Below, piece by piece: positions 22,085-34,448 of a stretch of 64,000 bases of DNA. Source of the DNA: Hirsutella rhossiliensis. Lineage: Eukaryota > Ascomycota > Sordariomycetes > Hypocreales > Ophiocordycipitaceae. A program made the translations under genes and the position numbers. The stretch is taken from the NCBI RefSeq assembly GCF_020360975.1, contig NW_025408682.1:496001-560000 (forward strand), written 5' to 3'. The notes under the pieces are model-generated. The model ran no database searches and had not been told where the DNA came from. It was given only the letters and a program-made list of their open reading frames with translations. How positions within the stretch are numbered: position 1 is the first letter of the stretch; every line of letters begins with the position of its first letter.

Positions 22085-24781
22085 CTTGGCTTGCGTCCTG
22101 GCACGAGGTTGTCGAGGATGAAACTGAAACTAGTGAATTGGAGTGCGAAGAAGAGAATGCGAATAACGGAGAAAGAAGTCTGAAAACCAGCAGATAAACG
22201 AAGAGTTGGTGGCAAGAGCTCACGGGGGACGAGGCTGGCTCGTTGGCTCGGTGACAGAAGGCTGCGGATGAGGCTGGAGAGACAAGAGAGCCGAGATCAT
22301 GTTTGCGAGGACGAGAAGCTGTCTATTTATCATGAAGCAGAGCATGGGGGTCTCCTCGACCGCGTTTCGAGCGTCGGCCAGAAACTGGAGGAAGATCCAA
22401 AAGAAGGAAGACACATCGTGACCATGTCCACCATGCCTCCGTGCTTGGCCGTCGTCGCCCATGGCGCCATCGCTGTCCCATGCCATGCGGCCCCCCTTAT
22501 CGAGTAGGTGACGGAAAAGCTTCGCCGGCCCTGGCTATCTCGTGAGGGTGGCAATCACTAGGGCCGCCTCCCCGAAACGGCGTCGCGGGTGCTGATCTGG
22601 CCAATCTGGCACGACCCTGATTTCCTGCCTCGGCCGATCGTCGCACAATCACCTACCTACCTAATGGAGAATAGAGGTGTGTAGGAACTTCTGCCGGACC
22701 CGACAGACGCGCCCCCATCGGAGGACACGGCGGCGGAAGCCCGTTTTCTCTGAATGGACACCGAGTTTCCTCACTGCTTGATGCTCCGTGCGTTGGCCAA
22801 CATGTGAGGAGGTTGAGTGGTGAGTTGCGTCCAGAGGGTTGATGCCGGGGGGGTAATTGGCTGCTTGATGCAGTCCCCTGCTGACGACGGTCCAAGCAAG
22901 GTGAAGGTAAAAATCGGAAACAGTGAAAAGAAAGGAACATGGTGGTGAAAGATGGTTAAAGGGGACCGAGTCGACATTGGCTCAGACAAGCCAGGCCCCA
23001 TTGCCGACTCCACCGAAAACGGGGAAATCTGCATCGGAATCGCAGACGGTTTGACTTTGCGGCCAAGGGTTGGGCAATTTCCAGCGTTTGGCTTGGAGAC
23101 TGACAAAAGCAACCTATCACGACGCGCGGATGGCGCGTGTAAGACGATATAACGCAACCGCTTCTTGGTGGATAGACCAGATGGGATTGGACAAAAGCGT
23201 CTAGTGGTTGGGCTCATCGGTTTCCCAACCCAGCAAGTCGCATCCTGGCCAAGGAAGACGCTCCAAGCCCAGGTTATTGCCGAGTCTTGTACGCTGGTGT
23301 GGCATCAGGGCAACGAAACTGCCGATCACTTGGGCGGGGGGGCGTGTGTGTGTGTCGCCGTCGAGGGCCGGCTCCTGTCATCTGATTCGGCCGAGCTTCC
23401 ATCTTTGGCCAGTGGCGTCCCCCGTATCGGCCCCGTCTCAAGTTCGCCCCGGCTTCCATCCTCTTACGGCCTGGAGGCTTGCCAACGCCGGCTTACATGG
23501 ACCAAGGGGACGCCCATCCTTACTTTCGCTTGGCCCCCGGCCGGCCTCGTGTCTGGCGCTTGTAGCCGGTCCAGCGGGCAGCTAAGGAAATGCCGGACCA
23601 TGAAGCTAATTTACGTCTCGTGCGAATCGCAGTGCCGTATCAGGGCCCGGAGCCAACGGCGCAGGTCCTCTTGCAACTCACACGTGTTGCCGGCACAATG
23701 GTTCGTGTACTAGTGCTGGAGAACGAGAGATGCTGGGACGCGTGAGGCTCGTCGACGCGGCACCTCCACTCACCGCTTCCCATTCTGCTTATCAACTCCT
23801 CCCTGGCCTTTGGGTCACGTCGACGGTCTTGCATTCTGCAAATCATCTCGCACCTCTCCCTCTGCAGACGACGAGCCATGGACATCCACTCTCTGCCATC
23901 GATGCACGAGGCCCCCCGGCCAACTGCCTGATCCATACACAAGCTCCGGGCTCCCCGCCTCGGCCTACCAGGCGGATTGCATTTGCGTGGCCGGACGCGG
24001 CAACTGGGCTTTTGCTCGTTGGCCGAGCTCCTTGAAAGGTAGATTACAGCACATGCATGGACTGTATATTAGCCCTCCATGACCGTGCAGACGACGGTTA
24101 CCTCTCCCAGTCACGCAATACCTGGCTGTGCGCTGTCTACCCAGCACGTGCCGGCATCCTTGTCATCACACTGCGAGCACATGCAGCGTACATATTCGTA
24201 CATACATGCGAATAGCCTTCCACGATAGCCGGGTTCTTGTCCTGTCCTAGGCAGACGAATCACGAACACTTGCCTCTTTCGTCTGCTCGAGTTTCCCCCT
24301 CCCCCAGGCCACGGGCAATATGGACCCAGGCACCAATCTTCCGCGGGTGATGGGCCTGCGATCTGCGTCATAGACGCTGCCAACGTCGGCTCTACCCGAG
24401 CTAAGCCATTCTTTGCTGTTGTCTGACCCCTTCGTGGCTGAAATCGAAGGTCTTATGATTTGAGCCCAACTTATTATACTACGCTGCTTGCCAGGCTGCT
24501 ACCATGCCTCCAACACAAGCATCTGCATCTTCTGTATCCAATCTTCTCTACAGTTCCAGACATCCACTTCGGGGGTGTCGGGGAATTCAAAGCTTCATGT
24601 CAGCCGGAAGTATCGGGACTCTGCACTGTGGAATCTATCATAAATGACGGGAGTAGACGGTAATCATCTATTGAGCCCGAGGATGGGTCTGTCACGAGAC
24701 CACCCAGTATCCCAGAACGAGCGTCAAGCCCTCGTTCGACGTCGCCTACAAGACGATTCCTACATCTTGGGACCAGCATCG
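22085..24781. other. Long intergenic region
   Basis: Subtilisin promoter side, then about 2.5 kb with only short unconvincing frames. It leads into the left copy of the 185-bp duplication flanking the copia element. Confidence 0.45.
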
Positions 24782-24966
24782 ATAACTTCCCCCTTGCCAT
24801 TGCGGCCCAGGACGAGCATTGCCTGTGGGACTCACGACGAGCCGGAAGGGACTGCTTCACACCATCTTCTTGAGATGGCTGCCCTACCCTGCAAGGACTC
24901 GGACATGATGGCTGTGCAAGCCATCACGTTGCAGATAGATAGATGCCCGGCCCAAAGCCATCAAAG
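24782..24966. repeat. 185-bp direct repeat flanking the copia element, left copy
   Basis: Starts ATAACTTCCCCC and ends CCATCAAAG directly against the first base of the left LTR. It is base-for-base identical, as far as I can align by eye, to 31064-31248. Confidence 0.93.
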
Positions 24967-25166
24967 TGTGGACAGGCTCTTCACTGCAGTGAGGTTATTC
25001 GAACTGGTTCAATTGGTTATATCTTGTGTAACTAGGGAAACGTGTCCCATACAAACTGTGTGCAAAGACCTTCCTCCCTGTGTCTCACCTCTTACTCGCA
25101 CGTGACTAGCGCGGTCGATTAGTTATACGTGCGCGATCGGTGCCTAGTGCACAGGTGGATCCAACA
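24967..25166 (-). repeat. Copia 3' LTR (200 bp)
   Basis: Identical in sequence and length to 30864-31063; termini TGTGGACAGG and GGATCCAACA on the plus strand. Confidence 0.95.
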
Positions 25167-25562
25167 CTGGAACCTCTTTCTAAATCGATGATCGCGCACT
25201 AATCAATCCACCAAAACACACCAAACACAGCGAATTAAGATGAGATAGGAAAACACGAACAAGAACACCAACAAACTCCTACCACGATGCATCACTATGT
25301 TGGATAGTGTGCTCTGACTGTAGCTCTCCCTCCCCCACACTGGGTGTGTTCTGCCACACGCCATCATGGGCCGCATTTCGAGCGCCGGATGCGCTAGCTG
25401 ATTCCATCGGTCCCACGTTGGAATATGGACACGAGGATCTCCTCGTTAATGTGAATGGAATAAAAGAACGACGGTAAAGCAGAAGAAGGGAACGAAAAAC
25501 CGATTAAATCTCGTCGAGAATTGTTGTGTTATTGCGATGAACGAATCCTTCCACCCTCACGT

Positions 25563-26144
25563 TTAGCTGATTGTCGCTAATAAACTGCGTGAGGGTGCTG
25601 TTTGTGATGCCTTCGTCATAGCATCGGCAGGGTTATCTGCGCCGTTGACCCAACGGATTTCCGCAATATCCCTTGATTCATATGCCTGCCTCAGCGCCAT
25701 GATATCTATCATGAGTCGCTTCTCTGTTGTGGTGCCAAGTTTGACGAGGCACTCATAGAGGCTATATGAATCTGTGCAAATGACGAGCGGGATTTGCTTC
25801 AGATCAAGGCGTTGTGCGATCGTATTGACCGTTTGCTTGATCACAAATGCGAGATCGAAGCCCGATGTCAATCCATAGATCTCTGATGCAAGAACGCTTC
25901 GAGTAACGCGCTTGCATTTAGTTGAGCTCCAATGAAGAATGTTTCCGCGGATGGAAAATGAATCGGTTGATTGCGCGGTCTCATTGGCGATGATAATCAC
26001 AAAGCCGATTTGAGAGCTTAAATCCTTATTGTTGGCGAATGATCCATCGGTGAACACAAAGATCTTCGCGCTCTCGAGATCGATGGGTATGTAACATAGG
26101 CCACGGTCGGGATTGTTGATCTGCCATTCAATCCGCTTGTTCAA
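25563..26144 (-). pseudogene. Copia RNase H domain fragment
   Basis: 193-codon open frame ending the pol region. IFVFTDGSFANN holds the first catalytic Asp, ASEIYGL the Glu and VICTDSYSLYECL the next Asp; WVNGADNPADAMTK is the terminal motif. The frame is open, but upstream RT is in other frames. Confidence 0.85.
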
Positions 26145-27524
26145 AGCCTTGAAGTCGGTATTAACGGGCTCTTGGGCTTGTGCCGCAACGGAACAATCGT
26201 ATGTTGCTTCGGGTTGGCAAATCGAAGCGATATATGCCCCCCGGGCGCGTTGAGCAGCATAATCCTGATGCCTACTTGATGCCTGAAGATTGATCTCCTC
26301 GAGGTTTTGGGCTTGGCCCTTCTGCCTGACGATGACACAGCCATTTTGTATGGTCAGGCGGCTGCCGTTAAAGTCGCAGATGGAACCTTCTTGGAGAATC
26401 TCTTTGGCTTGGCCTTAAAGCAGAGTTCTTTCTCCTCGATCTTGAGAAATGCATCTGTGCCAACAATGAATGTGTCATCCGTTTGCAAGGCCGCGATGCC
26501 AAACAGGTCCTTGTCGGCGATGTTGTTTGCCGTGATCAGAAGGCACGGGTCAAACGAAGAGGTTTCCATATTAAGCTTGCGGCAGTGATGGTCGTGATAT
26601 GTGTTGAACCAGTGGGCTCCTGCCTCTGCGATGCCATATAGCGGCTTCACGATTCGCAGGATTGTTCCTCTGGATATCTTCTTTTGAGTTCTTGAGGAAG
26701 GGCTGCAAGGATGACACGGGCCAGCTTGGTCTGGGATTGTGTGTATGCCATCGTGATGTCTCTGATCATGATGAACATATCCCGTGTGCAGAGAAACGGT
26801 GCTAAGGCCAAGGCCACGCGTTGTGCGGGCCGGCTGATGGTAGGGGCTTGTGTGAGGATCCCACGTTTCCCATCATCATTGTATCCTTGCACAACGAGGC
26901 GTGATTTCTCGTATGGCGTTGCAGTATTTCTTCCTTAACCTCTCTGACCATTCGTGATTTGAAGACACGATATCCACCATGTTTATTCGCATCGAATTCT
27001 TCGGGTACAATGACCCCAGCGGCGAGGAGGTTCGTGAGCTCGAGTGTGTCGGAAGCTTCAAATGGGAAACCGGTGCTTGTGATCTTTCCTTCAGCTCGTA
27101 GCCGCTTGGCTAGGCCGAGATGTTCCATTTCTTTTCGAACAAGAAACGCATTAGCTTCATGATGAACGATAAATTGAACGGGTGAGCAAACAATAGTGGA
27201 TTCTGATGTGCCATTTTGTGCAGCATCCTTCCTAGGTCGGCCACGCCTGCGCGGCCTCTTTGGCTCAGGGTATTCGAAAGGTTTGGGTTGGTCTTCTGTG
27301 GTAGGAAGAGGAAGAGGTTGTTGAGTTGTGGGTGGAAGGGAAGAGGGTTTTGAAGAGGATGTTGTTGATCGGATTGTGTTGAGGAAGGAGTGATTGTTGT
27401 GTTGATGGGTCTGTGCGGCTAGGGCTAGGGTCGGGTTGCAACTGAGGAAGGAGCGATTCCGGGTGACGATAGTACGGTTGGACGCATGTACTGCGAAATT
27501 TCGCTGGTCCGTTGTCCAGGTCAA
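26141..27524 (-). pseudogene. Copia reverse transcriptase region, frameshifted
   Basis: RT is split over at least three frames: GGYRVFKSRMVREVK (about 26.95 kb), RDITMAYTQSQTKLARVILAALP (about 26.7 kb) and KPLYGIAEAGAHWFNTYH with ALQTDDTFIVG (about 26.4-26.65 kb). The catalytic pair appears as QTDD rather than the YVDD of most copia elements. The segment upstream, 27200-27524, is Pro/Gln/Ser-rich linker with PKRPRRRGRPRK, an AT-hook-like basic motif. A frameshift near 26650 separates PEEQSCES from the KPLYG block. Confidence 0.8.
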
Positions 27525-27608
27525 CTGCGATTTCCGTATCCGTCACCTCGAGCACTTTATATGGGCCTTGCCATCCGTGCTTCTCGCGAAATACGCGAAC
27601 TTCGCTTC

Positions 27609-28780
27609 CTAGCGCCAGGGATAGGGCAGGCGCAACGCTGTATCAGGCCCATTACGCGTATTTAACGCGGTCTGAACCTTCCTCTGGGCGTTGATCTTCC
27701 TCAGCTCTGACATCGTTCGCCACACCGCCTTAGCTCTTGCCATTGCGGAAGGTGTAGGCGGCGAATCCATCGTCATTCGAGGCAGAGCACCGAAGACGAG
27801 GAGGGTTGGAACGAGGCCATCCGGACCGGCTGTGTCGTTGACAGCCTTGAAAGCCATTTGAAGGACTTGATCAGGGCTCACGGTATCCTTCAGCTCTGCC
27901 TTTAATATATCATATGCTCTTCGGACGGGCACATGATACTTCTCAACCTTCCCAACAGCCCAATGTGCTTCCACAGGCACCTGATGACACGTTATTCCCA
28001 TCAATTTCGCTTCTGCTTGGAACTCGGCAGCAGCGAAATTCGTGCCTGCGTCATGAGTGATCACATCGGGTGGTCCAAGGTATGTATCCATCCAACATTG
28101 TTTCAACGCGAGCCACGTTTCCTTGGCCGTCATGTTGGATAGGAATCTCCTGCCTGATAGGCAGTGGCTTGATCAACAACATGGAGGACTGGTCTGCCAC
28201 CCAATGTCATGACATCAACGATGACTTCGTAATTGAAGTCACAATCATCCTTCAAGCTGAACTTGAACCTTCGTGGCGGGTCGGATTTCATCTGACAGTA
28301 GTGGCAGAACTTCTTGATCATTTCCAGAGCTTCGATTTCCACATCATGGCCAGCCGAATTCAGCAGCTTGTGCAGCCGATACACGGATGGATGACCAAAA
28401 CGCGTGTGGAGGCGCCGCAATTCAGCCTCCGTGAGATATGCCACTGATGCCTCTTGTTTCCGCAAGAAGAACCACGCGTGACCCCATCTTCGAATCACTG
28501 GAACGCTCACACCATTGCCAACGAGCTCGTTCGTGACGTTATTTAAATATACGCCGAGCCGATCCATATCAGCTAGGCATAGGAGGAATGGCGTTGGCAC
28601 GTTGACTATATGAAAATCAACCTCTCCCACTGGTGTGTTCAAGGTGATCACGCCAAGTGGTGTTTCCAATCTTCCTGCACCAAATCTAACTGGTTCGGGC
28701 TTGCGATCATCACGGAATTGGACTGGGGGCATCTCTCGTTGGAGAGCACGCAGTTGTTCGATTCCTCCGTCGATATGCAT
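27609..28780 (-). pseudogene. Copia protease-end and integrase region, frameshifted
   Basis: Upstream part: VPTPFLLCLADMDRLGVYL (protease end) and LRRLHTRFGHPSVYRLHKLL ... CHYCQ (zinc-binding pre-integrase). The core begins YEVIVDVMTLGGRPVLHVVDQATAYQA, shifts frame near 28135, then continues MTAKETWLALKQ, DVITHDAGTNFAAAEF and VEAHWAVGKVEKYH. The Asp and Glu residues of the D,D-35-E core are present on both sides of the shift. Confidence 0.85.
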
Positions 28781-28855
28781 GCCGCACCTGTGTCCGGCAT
28801 GATTCCTTGGAACGAGTCTTGAGAGTAACGATCTAGTATGAATTGTGTGGGTTCG

Positions 28856-30536
28856 TCACTGTTGAATAACTTGATGCCTACTGGAGATCCGATGATGGAA
28901 AGCTTCGTTGGACAGAAAGGTCGCAGCAGCGTAGAACGATTCATAAGGGTCAGAGGAGTCAGAATCATCGGATTCCTCGGTGCTCGAGTCATCCTGATCC
29001 TGTGATTCCCCTTCATAGTCAGCCAAGAACATAGCATACGAACGAGATTGACCGTGAAGCCTCTCTCGTAGATACTTCTCTTTGGCTGCTTTTCTCTCGT
29101 TTTCAGGATGTCTCGTTGAGAAACAACCTTCCTTGCCGCAAACGTAGCATTTCTTCTTCCAATTTGGCTGACGCCTTTGTGATTGACCTCTTGTTCCGCC
29201 GGAATTTCGCTGAAATTTGCGATCCACGAAGTGCTGATCATGTCCTCTATCCAGGTCTTGGGGATATTGGCCACTGGGTTGTTCAGATCGTTCATCTTGC
29301 ATGGCAGATAGCGATGATCGAAGCTGTGATGCCAATCCCTCAAATGTAGGTGCGGGAGAGTATATCGCGAGTCGGAATTCAGGCACACCACGGCACGCCC
29401 TGAGCGTTGCATCGATCAGGCCACCTTCGCCGCCAGACTTATCCCCGAGTGCTCTCCTACAGAGCCGCAATTTCGTAAGAAGGGCCTGGAGGACCTCGTC
29501 AGATGACTTACCGGGCATCTCAGCCCGAAGTCGGCTGAAGGTGAGGGTGCTCCAGTGGGTATGATACATCTTCTGGTTGATTTCGGTGTCAAAGTGCTCT
29601 TTCATCTTCTGATACATCTCAGCGAAGGTTAAATCAGTGCTGATTTCGTGTAGAAAGAAGGACTGAGCTTCCTTGGCCAGAATCGAAGGGAAAACACCAT
29701 GGAATTTAGACGGAGGAATGTTTGCTTGACGGCACACGCTCATGAATTTCCGGATCTTGTCATCGAAGATATCGTATGGTTCGCCGGTATAGGCTAGTTT
29801 CTTGTCCCATATCTTAATGAATCTAATCGTGAGATCGGCCTCAACTTCCTCGTTCTCGAATCGAACAGGTGGAATGCTCGTGTATGCATCTCGGAAGTTG
29901 GTAGTCCGTACGGGAGCGTCTGCTGATACCGAGGGGATTCGCGCCATTGATGCTGAGGCTCTTGCTGAGCGGGTTGATGGGTCTCAATGATCTGAGGGAT
30001 TCCGGTTCCGCCGGTCGGGTAATAGTTGGCTGCTGGATTACTACCGGTGCCGGTGACGATATAGCCGCTTTAACAGTTCCTTGGAGCAGCTTCTGTTTCA
30101 CCTTATATGCCACGGTGTTTTCAGCAACCTCTTGACCAAGCAACTCGTTCTCATCCCATTCAGGAAGTTCGTTACTTGTTAGAAGGCCACATAAAGCTCG
30201 AGAGATGCTAGAGTTGGCCTTGCCCATATAGATCCCCCTAATTCTGAGAAGCGTCCGGAGTCTTGATCTAAGGCGTGGGTTGATTAGTTCGAAGTCATCA
30301 TAGCTCCATCCCGTGAAGTCGTTATACAGATCCCCAAGCAGGGCAATTCCGTGGTTACGTTTATCCACCGTGTATGTTGCCACACAGCCTAAGAAGAAGC
30401 TGTTGCGGTGGACAAGGGAGGAGCTCTGGGTGATAGGTTCGTTGAGGAAATCCGCGTCGAAATGCCTGATCGGGAGTGAAGGGAGCTCCACGATCGTCAG
30501 GTTCCGTTCAACGAGTTGCCTGTCTTCGAGAGACAC
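28856..30536 (-). pseudogene. Copia gag region, frameshifted
   Basis: An N-terminal frame at 30536-29841 and a second frame at 29947-28856 overlap and together look like one gag. The second holds FENEEVEADLTIRFIKIWDKKLAYTG, a capsid-like helical part (FHGVFPSILAKEAQSFFLHE), then a CYVCGKEGC zinc knuckle and an acidic Ser/Asp tail. The aspartic protease DTGAACIST follows in a third frame near 28.8 kb. Confidence 0.8.
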
Positions 30537-30863
30537 GTTGGCCGGGGTATCCTGGGCTGTTGCCGGGCTAGTGCGGCAGATGAATTGTCAGACATATTGA
30601 CAGGCTGTGTGCTGAGAAACAGGGCACAGGGTGTCAATGAGGTTATCAATGTGCGATAGGGCACGCCTAAGGGTCGCTGATGACAGCAAAGCTTAGGCAC
30701 GGTTGGATAACTAGAGTGGGCTCTGATGCAGAGTCTTCGTAGCAATCCGCGCGTTGTAGCAACTATCCTACCGTCAGGGAGCTCGCTTTGCAGAGCGTGA
30801 CGATAGGTTAGCTCTCTTCCGTCTTGCTGTTCTGTGTCACCTTTGCCGGGCGACACTGATCAG

Positions 30864-31063
30864 TGTGGACAGGCTCTTCACTGCAGTGAGGTTATTCGAA
30901 CTGGTTCAATTGGTTATATCTTGTGTAACTAGGGAAACGTGTCCCATACAAACTGTGTGCAAAGACCTTCCTCCCTGTGTCTCACCTCTTACTCGCACGT
31001 GACTAGCGCGGTCGATTAGTTATACGTGCGCGATCGGTGCCTAGTGCACAGGTGGATCCAACA
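30864..31063 (-). repeat. Copia 5' LTR (200 bp)
   Basis: Identical to 24967-25166. It is followed on the plus strand directly by the right copy of the 185-bp flanking repeat. Confidence 0.95.
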
Positions 31064-31248
31064 ATAACTTCCCCCTTGCCATTGCGGCCCAGGACGAGCA
31101 TTGCCTGTGGGACTCACGACGAGCCGGAAGGGACTGCTTCACACCATCTTCTTGAGATGGCTGCCCTACCCTGCAAGGACTCGGACATGATGGCTGTGCA
31201 AGCCATCACGTTGCAGATAGATAGATGCCCGGCCCAAAGCCATCAAAG
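31064..31248. repeat. 185-bp direct repeat flanking the copia element, right copy
   Basis: Same sequence and orientation as 24782-24966. It starts immediately after the ACA end of the right LTR; beyond 31248 the two flanks differ. Confidence 0.93.
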
Positions 31249-32111
31249 AGAGAATACACGATCAGTTGCCTCATTGAATCAACATATGGCTCGTATGAAG
31301 TGTCACCCTTGCCCACCAAGAGGTGGCCAGGGGTGCCGAGATAAGCAGAGTCAGAGTCCGCCAGCAACCCAAGGTGCATGCGTAATCCACTCGTGATCGG
31401 TGATTGAACGCGGCAGGTCAACGGAATTCGCGTAAAAACCGACATAGCGTAATGGAAGCCAATACGGCAGCAGTTTGAATTCTACACTCTGCTATATTTG
31501 AAAGAAGGCGTGTCGGAACGATAAATTGCTCGTTTTATTTAAACACATCCCTATTTCTAATTACCTCGAGCGGCAAAATTATTTCAAGAGTGCCGTTGTC
31601 TGGTGACCAGAATGTACAAAGGTCAAAATGCTCCAGCTCCTGAGCCAGGGTTCAAGGCAAATTACTGTATTTCGAGGTCTTGCACTCGTCGGTACTTCTC
31701 TTGCCCCCCCCCCATTAATTTGCTTGAGGCTCTATCATAGCCACGATCAACGATTGAAGCCCTGTGCGCAACTCCGTAGTTATATTGTGGCACCGAGCAG
31801 GGGAAGCTTATACCTTCGTTGGGCGTGTGGCTGACTGCTTGCTTCAGGATTGAATGGCGACGAGCCAATGAAATGGACAATCTTGTAACTCTCACACATC
31901 ATTATCTCGCCAGTTGAGTTTGTAAATTAATGATTAATAGTTCCGTATATGCAAGTTGAGTTGACAGCGCGATTCCAGTCGGCCCCCTCGTTAATGAATC
32001 CGCTGCTATGATCGCGGCCTGATACATCATCTTTCGCTCGCTTCGCGTTTCCCGCGCTCAAGCAATGACCGGGAGCTTAACGATAATCGACTACATCTTC
32101 GTCCATGGATG
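31249..32111. other. Intergenic region
   Basis: AT-richer than the left arm. No gene recognised. A CCCCCCCCC run occurs near 31705. Confidence 0.45.
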
Positions 32112-34123
32112 CTAAATGTTCTGAGTCGACTCCTTCATGCCTCCAGTGGGGGCCACGGGCTTGGCAACTCGGGGAGCTGGTGGCGGCGGCGGCACCATTC
32201 CTGGCAGCGACGGGGTGGGAATACTCCGAGTATAGCCATCGCCATGTTGACCCAGGGCCAAGGGCCACAGCGACATGGCGATAGACCAGCCAGGCTCAAT
32301 CGTCTCCCAATCACTTGGAAGGATGATGCCATCGGGACCAACGAGGTCGTAAAGGTCTGCTTCAACCGCTGGACGAAGAGCATTGATACTGACAACAACC
32401 TTCTTGATGAGACCTTTCATACCATACAAGATGAATCCCTGGTTAGCCGTCTCAAGCAAGTTCCAATACATAATACTTGCTTTCACGTACCTTCCAGGTT
32501 CGACACACCTGCAGCGGTAACGTAAAACTCCGACCTACAGCACCGGTGAACCTGCATAATTTGTTCTCACTCGCGACCGGATCCTTTGCCACGCCATCTG
32601 CCCCAGGATTTGAGCCGTCAATTGGAAACACGGCTTCTCCTGGGCCAATGCTCAGGAGGGCATATAAAGCCAACTGCTCCAGGTGGCGGCCGACGTGCCT
32701 GATATATGGCTTTAATCCCGACATGGTATTCAAGCACATGGGACACTTGTTGTCGGCATACTTTGAGGCGGCCCCCTCACCGAGGGCTATCGCGGTGCTC
32801 AGCTGCTCGTCTGGGGCACCAGACAGATGCCGATAGCCCAAGTGATGTCCGAGCTCCGTTGCGGACGGCAAAGCACCGTCGCACTTGAAGGGACAAGACC
32901 ATGACCGCCAGTGGTATTGTGAAACGTGCGCCTGTTACTGGTCGCGACTATCAAAAGTTCATGTTTGATATAGTGCAGCCTTGGAAGAGACGGGTGTAGG
33001 GTCGTAGGTCTTCAAAGACATGGCGTCTGTACATGGGAAGTCAGAGCATGAAGAGACGGACGAAACCTGACGAGAGACACTTACTTCCATCCCTCCCAGC
33101 TACGGGCGGAGACCACCCCGTACCAGAACGGGCACTCCAAACTTCTGCGTCTCGTGGCCAGAGGCAAACGCGGCACTTCTAACGGAGGCGGAGGCTGTAT
33201 TTGCGTACCATCCCTTACTTCCGCAAGGAAGCTAGACCAGGTATCATACGAAGTTTGCGACATGCCCATTTCGGACCGGCCATGCTCATCGATCACATCA
33301 ACTCCGGGATCGACGTTTGCGAGGTTCTTCGGGCTTTCTGGTAATGACGAGGCCTCGGTCTTTGGGACCATCTCTGTGAAGTCGTCGTCGCCAATAAAAA
33401 CCCCAATGCCTAAGCCTGAAGGGAGCTCGGCATGTGTGTTTTGCGGTACTTGAAGTACTGTCGGCGCCGGGTGATAGGCTTTCCCAGGATCTCGGCCAGC
33501 TCCGTACTCATGTTGGGGAATTTATCTTGGGCGTTCCTGATATCGTGCTTCTCGTAGAAGGAAATATCCTCGAGAGGGCAGGTGCCGAGTCTGTGGGCCC
33601 TTTCGTGCGGCGCCGGATTCGCGATGGCAACGGAGAGCCGCAGCAGACAGTCGGTCGCCTCTCCTACATCAGTGCAAATTGTCGAAAGGCTCTCCCCTGG
33701 AGATGCATAATCATTGTCGGAGTCCGAGAATCTGCTGTCATCGCTGTCATTCAAGTCACCCTTTGAGAACACCAATTCGTGCTCGCTGGCCTGGAATTTC
33801 TGCCAGTAGGGTTGCTCGTGGTAGAGGAGCGTGAGGGTATCCAGCAGGGTTTGAGGAAAATCCTGGAGAAGGTATATGACCTGTTCGCGTAGATGAGGTG
33901 TCTCTCTTAGTCGATGATCGAGTGAGGCCCGTCCGCTTTGGTGCGCTCCTAGACTCCCAGACCACATTTTGAAGCGGGCGGTCTCGTCCTCAAATCTCGG
34001 TAGAAGCCGACGCAGATCAGTAGAGTCATCATGGCCGATAAGAGACCCGGTAAGACTCCGGAAAGACTGCAAAACGGCCTGGAAATTGCGAGAAAATGCC
34101 CCTGTTCCCTGGTCGTGGTTCAT
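32112..34123 (-). pseudogene. Fungal C2H2 / ubiquitin-like (ULD) domain protein, apparently broken
   Basis: Belongs to a large fungal family with a helical N-terminal domain, degenerate C2H2 fingers and a C-terminal ubiquitin-like domain. The N-terminal part from MNHDQGTGAF (34123) reads SRNFQAVLQSFRSLTGS, SLGAHQSGRASLDHRLRE and ITRRRQYFKYRKTH. The frame then ends near 33410 and the next conserved piece (TEASSLPES ... SQTSYDTWSSF, ECPFWYGVVSARSWEGWK) is in another frame. A good intron (near 33086 to 33014) leads to RHVFEDLRPYT, then a stop. CPFKC ... CPMCLNTMSGLKPYIRHVGRHLEQLALYAL resumes downstream. The ULD (CRFTGAVGRSFTLPL ... YDLVGPDGIILPSDWETIEP) spans an intron at 32490-32439. Two frame breaks suggest a pseudogene; an unusual gene model is possible. 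Confidence 0.6.
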
Positions 34124-34448
34124 GTGATCTGAGCCGGGTCCAACAAACCTGGAGCCCGGATGGCTGTGAGTGCAGCCTGCACGAGCTGTTTTCGCGTCAA
34201 GCTTTCTTGAGTGTCGAATATATCTCAGTTTGCCACTCTTGAATCCGCCAATAGAGACCAGCTTATAGAGCACAGTCAGGTGTTACCAGCTGGCCAAGAT
34301 TAACTGCGGGCGGGGTAATAAGTAAAGGATTCAATGCGGATCGCTGAGGACTGATAGCTTCAAGTGATCATGATCAACGGCTGGCTAAGGTGCCTTTACT
34401 TGGATATCTGAACAAAGCCACGGAAACAGAAGAGGGGCATATCTCGGC
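34124..34448. promoter_or_regulatory. Short divergent intergenic region
   Basis: About 325 bp separate the start codons of the ULD-family relic (-) and the DUF7580-like relic (+), so the two would have shared a bidirectional promoter. Confidence 0.4.

Larger units (their letters stand above)
24967..31063 (-). mobile_element. Ty1/copia-type LTR retrotransposon, degenerate coding
   Basis: About 6.1 kb with 200-bp LTRs at 24967-25166 and 30864-31063, bounded TGT...ACA. Reading the minus strand the order is gag, protease, integrase, reverse transcriptase, RNase H; integrase before RT defines copia. Domain clues include a gag zinc knuckle (CYVCGKEGC), the protease DTGA and the integrase HHCC region (HTRFGHPS ... 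CHYCQ). They also include integrase DVITHDAGTNF, RT-region KPLYGIAEAGAHWF and RNase H VFTDGSFANN. The frames shift at several points, so this copy cannot encode a full Gag-Pol. The two LTRs look identical, which normally means a recent insertion. Confidence 0.93.

Noticed and set aside
24967..31248. LTR plus 185-bp repeat as one long LTR
   Set aside because: The order is repeat-LTR-internal-LTR-repeat, not a direct repeat of a combined unit, so the 185 bp lies outside the LTRs.
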